Of a stretch of DNA of 64,000 nt, positions 8,180 to 15,391 are shown piece by piece. A program made the position numbers and the translations under genes. Below the pieces are notes generated by a model, which was given only the letters and a program-made list of their open reading frames with translations, was not told where the DNA came from and searched no databases. Position 1 is the first letter of the stretch. Every line of letters starts with the position of its first letter. This DNA is from Micromonospora rubida (GTDB lineage Bacteria > Actinomycetota > Actinomycetes > Mycobacteriales > Micromonosporaceae), in contig NZ_JAAALO010000014.1 of the NCBI RefSeq assembly GCF_009908295.1, forward strand, positions 62,001 through 126,000, given 5' to 3'.

Positions 8180-9724
8180 TCAGTTCACGGGCTTGCCGAA
8201 CCAGCGGGAGAGGTGGTCGTCCAGGTCCTGCTGGTCGTCGCCGATCCAGGCGACGTAGCCGTCGGGGCGTAGCAGGACGCACGGAACATCCAGTACCGCA
8301 GTGGGATCCCCGAGGTAATCGACCCGGTCCGACCAGCCGCCGACGGTCAGGCGTTCGGTGCGGTCCAGCAGCAGGCCGCGGCCGCGGTGCAGCAGACCGT
8401 AGAGGTGGCCCTGTTTCACGTCGATGTCGCGCAGGCGGCGGCCGAGCAGGTCGGGGCCTGCGCCGAAGTCGTAGCGGATGCCGATCGCGGCGATCTTCTC
8501 GATCAGATAGCGGTTCACCTCGTCGAAGTCCATCAGTTCGGTGAGCAGCCTGCGCACGGCTTGCGGGCCCGGTTCGGTGGACGACAGTTCCGTCTGGGCG
8601 CGGGTGTTGTCCAGCACGTCCTCGGCGACGGGATGACGTTCGGCCTGGTAGGTGTCCAGCAGTGTTTCCGGCGCCCAGCCGCGGATCTGTGCGGCCAGTT
8701 TCCAGCCGAGGTTGAATGCGTCCTGAACGCCCAGGTTGAGGCCCTGTCCGCCGATGGGTGGGTGGATGTGTGCCGCATCGCCGGCCAGCAGCACCCGCCC
8801 GACCCGATAACGTTCGGCTAGCCGGGTGGCATTTCCGAAGCGGGACAACCAGCGCGGGGAGTGCACGCCGAAATCGGTGCCGGCGATGGTGCGCAACTGT
8901 TGTTTGAAATCCTCGAGGGTGGGCGGTTCCGCACGATCGCTGACTCCCGGGACGGGGACTATGACCTGATAGACCCCTTCGCCGAAGGGCCTGAGGCTGA
9001 ATCGCTTATTGGTCTCGCCGATTTCGGTAACCTTGGCGGCGATCTCCTCCTGCGGCACACCCACTTCCATCTCGCCCATCAGCGTCTCGGCCCGCGAGGG
9101 CTCGCCGGGGAAACCGACGCCGAGCAGTTTGCGCACCGTGCTGCGCCCGCCGTCGCACCCGACGAGATAGCGCGAACGCAGCTGTTCCCCGTCGGCCAGC
9201 TCGACGGTCACACCGTCGTCGTCCTGCTCGAAATCGGCCACCGCACAACCGCGCCTGACCTGCGCACCCAGTTCGATCGCATGCTCTTCGAGCAGGTGAA
9301 CGACGACCGGCTGCGGGATGCCCAGCAGATAGGCGTGCGCGGAATCCAGGCCCTTGGGCGCGGGCTTGTTGATGGCGGCGAAGAAGCCGCCGGCCGGACG
9401 CTGTCTTCCGTGCTCGAGAAGGCGCTCCAGCAGCCCGCGCATTGCCATCAGCTCGATACTGCGAATATGCAGGCCGACTATGCGGACGAACGACACGGGC
9501 TCGGTTTCCTTTTCCAGGACGAGTACCCGCATGTCGTGCAGCCGCAGTTCGGCGGCCAGGATCGCACCAGTCGGCCCGCACCCGGCAATGATCACGTCGT
9601 AGATGAGGGGCGCGCGATCGGTGCCGGAGGCCGGCGATGGGAGTCCCGGGATGTCGCCCACGGTGGCGTCGGGCTGGGCCGTATCGGTCGACGACGGCTC
9701 AGCGGTGAACTGCAGAGAGTGCAT
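8180..9724 (-). CDS. rox: FAD-dependent rifampicin monooxygenase homologue (copy 1)
   Basis: The 514-residue class A flavoprotein monooxygenase closely resembles the Rox rifampicin monooxygenases. It has the FAD-binding GCGPTG motif (48-53), the EKETEPVSFVRIVGLHIRSIEL region, a DG-type segment (VGCDGGRSTVRKLLG), GDAAHIHPPIGGQGLNLG and the C-terminal thioredoxin-like domain. Rox oxidises the naphthyl chromophore of rifamycins and linearises them. A 40-residue N-terminal extension precedes the usual start; ATG 9724 has a GGAAGG ribosome binding site. The body is visibly less GC-rich at third positions than its neighbours, hinting at transfer. No rifamycin-associated element was found upstream, unlike copy 2 at 41.6 kb. 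Confidence 0.88.
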   Translation of the reverse strand: MHSLQFTAEPSSTDTAQPDATVGDIPGLPSPASGTDRAPLIYDVIIAGCGPTGAILAAELRLHDMRVLVLEKETEPVSFVRIVGLHIRSIELMAMRGLLERLLEHGRQRPAGGFFAAINKPAPKGLDSAHAYLLGIPQPVVVHLLEEHAIELGAQVRRGCAVADFEQDDDGVTVELADGEQLRSRYLVGCDGGRSTVRKLLGVGFPGEPSRAETLMGEMEVGVPQEEIAAKVTEIGETNKRFSLRPFGEGVYQVIVPVPGVSDRAEPPTLEDFKQQLRTIAGTDFGVHSPRWLSRFGNATRLAERYRVGRVLLAGDAAHIHPPIGGQGLNLGVQDAFNLGWKLAAQIRGWAPETLLDTYQAERHPVAEDVLDNTRAQTELSSTEPGPQAVRRLLTELMDFDEVNRYLIEKIAAIGIRYDFGAGPDLLGRRLRDIDVKQGHLYGLLHRGRGLLLDRTERLTVGGWSDRVDYLGDPTAVLDVPCVLLRPDGYVAWIGDDQQDLDDHLSRWFGKPVN

Positions 9725-9736
9725 AGGTGTTGCCTT

Positions 9737-9768
9737 CCGGGAGTGCCTTGTTGGCGAGGCGCTCCCGG
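9737..9768 (-). promoter_or_regulatory. Leader hairpin at the rox copy 1 ribosome binding site
   Basis: Positions 9737-9750 and 9755-9768 pair as a 14-bp stem (two G-U pairs on the mRNA) with a 4-nt loop. The stem ends inside the GGAAGG ribosome binding site, 12 nt before ATG 9724, so it could hold down translation of rox copy 1. Regulatory function is inference. Confidence 0.5.
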
Positions 9769-10038
9769 CGACACCTACGTCAATCGCCCGACCGTGACGG
9801 GAGGGGGAGCACCCACATCGTTACAGCGTTCATGGGTCTCACCTCCTCGGGTGGTGTCACGGTCAACTGCAAGCTACAAGCCCGATTGTCATCCCGTCCA
9901 GTCCTTTTCCCGCCACGTGATCACGGCTCCGAACGGGCCCGTCCGGTTGCGGCTGCGGTACGTGCACCGGGCAATGCCCTTGTCGTTCATTTCCCCTAGC
10001 CTCCTAGGATGCCCTACGGGTTGTGCGCACGAGGGAAG
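9769..10038. other. Intergenic region between rox copy 1 and csbD-like gene
   Basis: No gene is recognised. The stretch holds the divergent promoters of rox copy 1 and the CsbD gene. I searched it for the 19-bp inverted repeat seen at 43084-43102 and did not find it. Confidence 0.5.
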
Positions 10039-10064
10039 GTTTTCGGCCCGAATCTATCGGGCAT
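10039..10064 (+). promoter_or_regulatory. SigB-like stress promoter of the CsbD gene
   Basis: GTTT at 10039-10042, 16 bases and GGGCAT at 10059-10064 fit the general-stress (SigB-type) pattern GTTT-N14-16-GGGTAT with one mismatch, 55 bp upstream of the CsbD start. CsbD-family genes are classical members of this regulon. Confidence 0.5.
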
Positions 10065-10118
10065 GCCTGACGACGGAGGCCACCCGGCCCCGAATCGCCG
10101 GAGCAGAGGGAGTCCGAG

Positions 10119-10313
10119 ATGAGCTTCACCGACAAGGCGAAGAACAAGGCAGAGGAGCTGGCCGGCGCCGCCAAGGAGCGGATCGGCGACGCCACCGACA
10201 ACGAGCGGATGCGGGCCGAGGGCGCCGCCGAACAGAGCGACGCGCAGGCCCGGCAGGCGGGCGAACATGTCAAGGATGCCGGCCGGGACGTGCGGGACGC
10301 GTTCAAGAAGTGA
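10119..10313 (+). CDS. CsbD-family general stress protein
   Basis: The 64-residue, highly charged helical protein MSFTDKAKNKAEELAGAAKE... matches the CsbD family in length and composition. Members accumulate under general stress; the biochemical role is unknown. The ATG follows an AGAGGGAG ribosome binding site. A SigB-like promoter lies upstream and a strong hairpin terminator begins 9 bp after the stop, so it is monocistronic. Confidence 0.9.
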   Translation: MSFTDKAKNKAEELAGAAKERIGDATDNERMRAEGAAEQSDAQARQAGEHVKDAGRDVRDAFKK

Positions 10314-10321
10314 CCTGACCA

Positions 10322-10358
10322 CGGCGGGCCCGGAGAGGAATCCTCTCCGGGCCCGCCG
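10322..10358. terminator. Terminator after CsbD gene
   Basis: A 17-bp perfect stem (10322-10338 with 10342-10358) and a 3-nt centre lie immediately after the stop of the CsbD gene, between two convergent genes. There is no T-tract. Confidence 0.8.
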
Positions 10359-10397
10359 CAGTGACGCCCAGACCCGCTACCGAGCGCCTACACTGCC

Positions 10398-11189
10398 TTA
10401 CCTCGTTTTCGACTTCGCGGGGCCCAGGGCCTGCACCTCGGCGTACGTCGGCGCCCTTCCTCTCACCGGACGGCCCGCCTGGATGTCGACCGCCGTGTCC
10501 ACCGCGGCGCCGAGTGCCACCCGGAACAGCAGTGATCCCAGACTCACCCGGGCCACGCCCACCTCGCCGAGTTGGGCGACGGAGGGGCCGGTGGGGCCGG
10601 TGGGGGAGTACAGAATGTTCAGCGGGATGTCGAGCCTCTTCACCAGGGAGGCGATTCCTGCCAGGTCAGACAGGCCCGGAACGAACACGCCATCCGCTCC
10701 AGCCCGCCGGTAGACGTCGAGTCGTCGTGGGGTTTCCGCCTCACGACCGCCCAGCCAGTACGTGTCGGTGCGGGCGTTGACGAACAGGTCCGGTGCGGCG
10801 GCTTTCACTGCTTCGATCTTCGCTGCGTGTACGGCGGTAGGGGTGAGTGTGCCATCATCCCGGCCGTCTTCCAGGTTGATGCCCACCGCTCCGGCCGCCG
10901 CCAGGTCGCGGGCGAACTCCCCGACCTCTCCGGGGTCGTCACTGAACCCGCCCTCGGCGTCCACGGAGAGCAGATACGGTCCCTTGCCGAGCCGTTGGGC
11001 CAGGAGGAGGGTTTCGTCCCAGGTCACTGCTGCACCGTCGGCCAGGCCGGCGGCTGCGGCCACGCCGAGGCTCGTCGTGCCGATCGCCGGGAAGCCCTGC
11101 GCGGCGAGGGCTACCGCCGAGGCGTGGTCCCAGGCGTTGGGGAGCAGTAGTGGCGTACCGGTGTGGTGCAGCGCCGCAAAGCTGATCAT
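10398..11189 (-). CDS. Isocitrate lyase/PEP mutase superfamily protein
   Basis: The 263-residue TIM-barrel protein shows the superfamily landmarks. They are LLPNAWDHASAVALAAQGFPAIGTTS at the N-terminus, the metal-binding DAEGGF (in place of DxDxG), GINLEDGR, and VNARTD. Members cleave or rearrange C-C or C-P bonds of 2-oxo acid-like substrates. The KXXCG-type isocitrate lyase loop is absent, so it is better described as a phosphonomutase-like lyase with unknown substrate. A P450 remnant lies upstream on the same strand. Confidence 0.88.
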   Translation of the reverse strand: MISFAALHHTGTPLLLPNAWDHASAVALAAQGFPAIGTTSLGVAAAAGLADGAAVTWDETLLLAQRLGKGPYLLSVDAEGGFSDDPGEVGEFARDLAAAGAVGINLEDGRDDGTLTPTAVHAAKIEAVKAAAPDLFVNARTDTYWLGGREAETPRRLDVYRRAGADGVFVPGLSDLAGIASLVKRLDIPLNILYSPTGPTGPSVAQLGEVGVARVSLGSLLFRVALGAAVDTAVDIQAGRPVRGRAPTYAEVQALGPAKSKTR

Positions 11190-11192
11190 GAT

Positions 11193-11658
11193 GGCCTTCC
11201 GGGGAAGGTGTGGTCGCCGATGGCATCGGCGTAGGGGGGCTGCCGAAGGTCAGCGGTGATGGTGGACCAGAGCGTTCGAGGTCGAAGGCTTCCGGGTCCG
11301 TGAATACCTCCGGGTCGCGGTTAGCTGTGGCGAGGTCCAGGATGACCAGCTCCCCTTCGGCGATATCCACCCCCGCGACGCGGGTATCGCGGACGGCCAT
11401 CCGCCGTGTCGCACGTACCGGTGGATCGTGTCGTAGGGTCTCGACCAGCAGCGTCTCGATGTCATGACCGCCCGGGCGGCCCTCGGCCGCTCGCCTGGCA
11501 CGGTCGATCAGGTCGCCGGTGGCGTCGCATGCCTGCACGAGCAGTCCGATCCGGTTGGCGGCGGCCTCCAGCGCGGACTCATCCCCGCAGTCCGTGGGAA
11601 GCATGAGGGTGGCCCGAATATCGGCGTAACGGTCGAACTCGTGCACGGAGCTGGTCAT
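11193..11658 (-). pseudogene. Cytochrome P450 remnant
   Basis: From ATG 11658 about 150 codons read like P450 parts joined together: a short N-terminal stretch, an I-helix-like LVQACDATGDLI, the ExxR helix in LVETLRHDPPVR, then VAGVDIAEGELVILDLATANRDPEVFTDPEAFDLER and PLTFGS. Sequence expected between the N-terminus and the I-helix (over 200 residues) is gone. The similarity stops at LTFGS, just before the haem-ligand cysteine. The frame then runs antisense into the PEP-mutase gene without meaning. It cannot bind haem and is a decayed gene. Confidence 0.75.
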
Positions 11659-11723
11659 GCGTCGACGGTAGACGCGGCACAGTTCGGCCTCCGCCGAACT
11701 GTGCCGCGGGGGATGATGAGGGC

Positions 11724-12596
11724 ATGTCACTCGCCCAGACCGCCGCGCTGCTCGCCGACCAGACCCGGGCGGCGTTCTGTATGGCCTTGCTCGACGGCCG
11801 AGCCTGGACCGTGGGCGAGCTGGCCCGGCACGCCAGGGTCTCACCGCCGACCGCGAGCGAACACCTCACCCGTCTGATCGCCGGCGGCCTGCTGGCCGAG
11901 GACCGCCAGGGCCGACACCGTTATGTCCGGCTGGCCAACCCGACAGCGGCGGCCCTGATCGAGGATCTGGCGTCGTACTCTCCGCTGATGCCGACCCCCA
12001 AGAATCTGCGCGAATCGGCACAGATGAGCGCCGAAGCGCGAGCACGGACCTGCTATGACCACCTGGCAGGAACCCTGGGCGTGGCCATTGCCGACGCTAT
12101 GACGGACCGGGGTTTCCTCACCGATGACCGGGGGCTCGCCGTCACCGAGATGGGCCTGGCACGGCTCACCGATCTGGGCATCGACCTGGCCTCCCGTAAA
12201 AGGTCCAGGCCCGTGATCCGACCCTGTCTGGACTGGACGGAACGGCGGATCCACCTGGCCGGTGTGGTCGGGGCGGCGCTGTGCGATTGGGCGCTCCGCC
12301 GGCACTTGATCGAGCGGATCGGTTCCGGCCGGGCGTTGCGGGTCACGCCGGACGGCCAGCGGGTCCTCGGAGAATCCTTCGGAATCGAGATGTGCGGCAG
12401 GGACGGCATGGCGATTGTGCGGCAGCAGCGCCCCACCCCTGCACCTAGTGTCCTAGGACGCCATAGCGGCAGCGCCGCAGCTCACCCAGCCAGAAAAACT
12501 GGCTCTGGCTCACATTCGGTGGTAGCAGAGAGTAGCGGCCCAGTCGGCCGGACGGGAGCACTGTCTAAACCTGCATTATCGGGGCAAAAGGCGTAG
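11724..12596 (+). CDS. ArsR-family transcriptional regulator with MITE-altered C-terminus
   Basis: The product has 290 residues. An N-terminal winged helix (LLADQTRAAFCMALLDGRAWTVGELARHARVSPPTASEHLTRLIAGGLL) is followed by a second domain ending LGESFGI at about residue 225, where the family normally ends. No metal-binding cysteine pair is obvious. The last 33 codons lie inside a 215-bp MITE (12501-12715). Without the insert the frame would continue for four codons after position 12500 and stop at the TAA in the kamA terminator loop. It is divergent from the P450 remnant. Confidence 0.85.
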   Translation: MSLAQTAALLADQTRAAFCMALLDGRAWTVGELARHARVSPPTASEHLTRLIAGGLLAEDRQGRHRYVRLANPTAAALIEDLASYSPLMPTPKNLRESAQMSAEARARTCYDHLAGTLGVAIADAMTDRGFLTDDRGLAVTEMGLARLTDLGIDLASRKRSRPVIRPCLDWTERRIHLAGVVGAALCDWALRRHLIERIGSGRALRVTPDGQRVLGESFGIEMCGRDGMAIVRQQRPTPAPSVLGRHSGSAAAHPARKTGSGSHSVVAESSGPVGRTGALSKPALSGQKA

Positions 12597-12715
12597 CAGC
12601 TCCATGTTGCAGCCTTCACGCGAAACCGGCCAGCCCTGAAGCGCCGACGTCAGAGGCTCGCGCGCACACCTGCGACGCCGCTACAGGGTGTCACCACCGA
12701 AAGTGAGCCAGAGCC
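12501..12715. mobile_element. ISL3-type MITE with 8-bp target duplication
   Basis: The 23-bp terminal inverted repeats (12501-12523 and 12693-12715; start GGCTCTGGCTCAC, 22 of 23 match) extend inward after 9 variable bases by a shared TAGCGGC. The element is flanked by identical 8-mers, GAAAAACT, at 12493-12500 and 12716-12723. GGCTCT-type ends and 8-bp duplications are the hallmark of ISL3-family insertion sequences. The 215-bp interior has no transposase, so it is a non-autonomous derivative. It landed in the T-tract of the kamA terminator and altered the end of the arsR gene. Confidence 0.88.
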
Positions 12716-12722
12716 GAAAAAC

Positions 12723-12752
12723 TGCCAGCCCCGGCTAATACCGGGGCTGGCA
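12723..12752 (-). terminator. Rho-independent terminator of kamA
   Basis: On the minus strand a 12-bp GC-rich stem (12723-12734 with 12741-12752) is followed by GTTTTTC, a canonical intrinsic terminator for kamA. The T-run is the 8-bp sequence duplicated by the MITE insertion, so the terminator kept its T-tract. Confidence 0.85.
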
Positions 12753-12774
12753 GGGCGAACTGGAAAAGTGAAGG

Positions 12775-14181
12775 TCAGTCGTCGTGGTGCTCGCGCCACC
12801 ACTGCTGGCCGGAGGTGGGGAGCGTGTCGATCGGGTCGTAGTAGGCGTAGCGCTTGTTGAGCGCCTCCAGGTCGGCCGACTCGATGGAGGTGCGGTAGTT
12901 CTTCGTCCAGTACGAGATGCCGCGCTCGCGGTCGTACTCGGTGAGCATGTGCACCCAGCGCTTGCCGACGAACGGGACGTCGCAGACGATCCGTGGGGTG
13001 GCGTAGCCGGGCAGGTAGCCCATGATGTCGTGCTGGAGCTGCTGGGCGTGCCAGACGGGGACCCGCCAGTGCTCGGCGTTGGGGATCATGTCGCACATGT
13101 AGAAGTAGTACGGCAGGATGCCGGCCTCACCCTGGAGCGCGAAGCAGAGGTCGAGCAGGTCGGGGGTGGTGGCGTTGACGCCGCGCATGAGCACGCCCTG
13201 GTTGCGTACGTCCCGCACGCCGACGTCGAGGGCGGTCTGGGCGGCCTTCGCGACGAGCGGGGTGATCGACTGGGCGTGGTTGACGTGGGTGTGGATGGCC
13301 AAATTGACGCCGCGGCGGGCGGCGGTGCGGGCGACCCGTTCCAGGCCCTCGACGACGTCGGGCTGGAGCCAGTGCTGGGGCAGGCCCATGAGGGCCTTGG
13401 TGGCGAGCCGGACGTCGCGGACGGTGTCGAGTTCGAGCAGCCGCATCAGGTACGACTCGAGGTTGCGCCATGGCACGTTGGCCACGTCGCCGCCGGAGAC
13501 GACGACGTCACGGACGCCGGGGTGGGCCTTGAGGTAGGCGATGTGGGCGTCGTACCGGTCGACGGGCTTGAGGGTGAGCTTGAGTTTGTCGACCGTGGGG
13601 GTGGAGTTGCCGACGAGGTCCATCCGGGTGCAGTGCCCGCAGTACTGGGGGCAGGTGGAGAGCAGCTCGGCGAGAACCTTGGTGGGGTAGCGGTGGGTAA
13701 GGCCCTCGGCGACCCACATGTCGTGTTCGTGCAGGGAGTCGCGGCTGGCGTAGGGGTGCGACGGCCAGTCGGTGCGCCGGTCGGAGGCCACGGGGATCAT
13801 GTAGCGCCGGATCGGGTCGGCGAGGAGCGCCTCGGTGGTCATCGGCGCGAACGGGACCATGGTGTTGATCATTTGTGGGGGCACCAGCATGGACATGGTG
13901 GCCAGGGCCTTCTGGTCGGCCTCAAGGTCCGTGTAGAAGGACTCGTCGACGGTGTCGCCGAGGACGGTGCGGAGCTGCTTGATGTTCTTGACGCAGTTGA
14001 CGCGCTGCCACTGGGCGTTCTCCCACTGCTCGCGGGTGACGTGGCGCCAGCCGGGGAAGCGGGTCCAGTCGGGTTCGACCAGGGGGCTGCGGCGGTATTC
14101 GTACGGCTGCCCGGCGGTCGGTACGGCGACCGGGGCGTGACGGGGTTGAGGGATGGTCTCAACCGGTTGGGTCTGGGTCAC
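12775..14181 (-). CDS. kamA: Lysine 2,3-aminomutase (radical SAM, PLP)
   Basis: The 468-residue protein has the radical-SAM cluster C177-x3-C181-x2-C184 (STCPQYCGHCTRMD) and the conserved KAM core (VVVSGGDVANVPWRNLESYLMRLL, LPYYFYMCDMIPNAEHWR). A likely PLP lysine lies in CDVPFVGKRW near residue 420; the glycine-rich loop seen in clostridial KAM is replaced. The reaction converts L-alpha-lysine to L-beta-lysine, the first step of lysine fermentation-type breakdown. The GTG at 14181 has a GAGGAGGGG ribosome binding site. It is divergent from kdd, and the AT-rich 140 bp between them must hold both promoters. Confidence 0.9.
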   Translation of the reverse strand: MTQTQPVETIPQPRHAPVAVPTAGQPYEYRRSPLVEPDWTRFPGWRHVTREQWENAQWQRVNCVKNIKQLRTVLGDTVDESFYTDLEADQKALATMSMLVPPQMINTMVPFAPMTTEALLADPIRRYMIPVASDRRTDWPSHPYASRDSLHEHDMWVAEGLTHRYPTKVLAELLSTCPQYCGHCTRMDLVGNSTPTVDKLKLTLKPVDRYDAHIAYLKAHPGVRDVVVSGGDVANVPWRNLESYLMRLLELDTVRDVRLATKALMGLPQHWLQPDVVEGLERVARTAARRGVNLAIHTHVNHAQSITPLVAKAAQTALDVGVRDVRNQGVLMRGVNATTPDLLDLCFALQGEAGILPYYFYMCDMIPNAEHWRVPVWHAQQLQHDIMGYLPGYATPRIVCDVPFVGKRWVHMLTEYDRERGISYWTKNYRTSIESADLEALNKRYAYYDPIDTLPTSGQQWWREHHDD

Positions 14182-14324
14182 GGCCCCTCCTCGGTGCGTG
14201 GTGCGAATGATCAGCAGGCCGTAGGCTACTGGAAAATATCCGGTGAAGAAATTATTCTGCCGTAAGTTTTCCCGCGACGCGAGTCCTGGCCAGGGCTTCG
14301 GGCGGTTGGACAGGGGAGGTCGGC

Positions 14325-15386
14325 GTGACGTCACCGGTGGGTCTGCACCGCGTTGTCGAACCGGCGGGGGTGCTGCCGCAGGCGGCCTGGCGGCTGGACG
14401 CCAGCCCGACGATCGCGCCGAACGAGGTGCGGATCAGGGTGGAGCGGCTGAACCTGGACGCGGCGAGTTTCCGGCAGTTGTGGGAGAAGCACGGCGGGGA
14501 CGGGGAGAAGGTCCGCGCCGAGGTCCTGGAGATCGTCTCGACCCGGGGCAAGATGCAGAACCCGGTGACCGGGTCGGGCGGGATGCTGATCGGCACCGTC
14601 GACGAGGCGGGGCGGCGTTCCCCGCTGGGGCTGAAGGCGGGCGACCGGGTGGCGACGTTGGTGTCGCTGACGCTGACCCCGCTGACGATCACCGACGGGC
14701 TGGCCCGCTGGGACGGCCGCAGCGAGCAGGTGCCGTGCGACGGGTACGCGATCTTGTTCGCCCGGTCGATCGCTGCGGTGCTGCCGGCGGATCTGCATCC
14801 GGAGTTGTCCCTTGCCGTGCTGGACGTGTGTGGGGCGCCGGCGCTGACCGCGCGGGTGGTCGCCGGGTACGTGGCGCAGCGGCAGCGGGCGGGTGACGTG
14901 CGGCCGGTGAGCGTTGCGGTGATCGGTGGGGCGGGCAAGAGCGGGTCGCTGTCGTTGGCGGCGGCGCGGCGGGCGGGCGCGGGTCGTACGGTCGGGGTGG
15001 TGCCGGTGGCGGCGGAGCGGGACGCCCTGGTGGCGGCGGGTCTGGCCACGGAGGTGGCGTTGGCCGACGCGCGGGATCCGGTGGCGTTGTCGACGGCGGT
15101 GACGACGGCGCTGGGGGTGCCGGCGGACGTGACGGTGGTGTGCGTGGACGTGCCGGGTTGTGAGCACGGTGCGGTGTTGGCCACGGCGGACAACGGGACG
15201 GTGATCTTCTTCTCGATGGCGACGAGTTTCGCTGCCGCCGCGTTGGGTGCGGAGGGGTTGGCGGCGGACGTGACGATGCTGGTGGGCAACGGGTACGTGC
15301 CGGGGCACGCGGAGCTGGCGTTGGGGTTGTTGCGGTCCGAGCCGGGGGTGCGTGGTCTCTTCGAGGCGCGGTTGGCGGCAGACTGA
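14325..15386 (+). CDS. kdd: L-erythro-3,5-diaminohexanoate dehydrogenase
   Basis: The 353-residue protein matches Kdd, the NAD-dependent enzyme that deaminates 3,5-diaminohexanoate to 5-amino-3-oxohexanoate. Visible are the catalytic-domain start VEPAGVLPQAAWRLDASP, the FRQLWEKHGGDGEKVRAEVLEIV region and the Rossmann motif SVAVIGGAGKSGSLSL at about 200. GTG 14325 follows a GGGGAGG ribosome binding site by five bases. It is the first gene of the kdd - amidohydrolase - kamDE - kal - reactivase transcription unit. Confidence 0.9.
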   Translation: MTSPVGLHRVVEPAGVLPQAAWRLDASPTIAPNEVRIRVERLNLDAASFRQLWEKHGGDGEKVRAEVLEIVSTRGKMQNPVTGSGGMLIGTVDEAGRRSPLGLKAGDRVATLVSLTLTPLTITDGLARWDGRSEQVPCDGYAILFARSIAAVLPADLHPELSLAVLDVCGAPALTARVVAGYVAQRQRAGDVRPVSVAVIGGAGKSGSLSLAAARRAGAGRTVGVVPVAAERDALVAAGLATEVALADARDPVALSTAVTTALGVPADVTVVCVDVPGCEHGAVLATADNGTVIFFSMATSFAAAALGAEGLAADVTMLVGNGYVPGHAELALGLLRSEPGVRGLFEARLAAD

Positions 15387-15391
15387 GAGCC

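Noticed and set aside
9725..10030. Rifamycin-associated element upstream of rox copy 1
   Set aside because: No CTTGC-x-GCAAG core was found; the inverted repeat present (9737-9768) has a different sequence and spacing.
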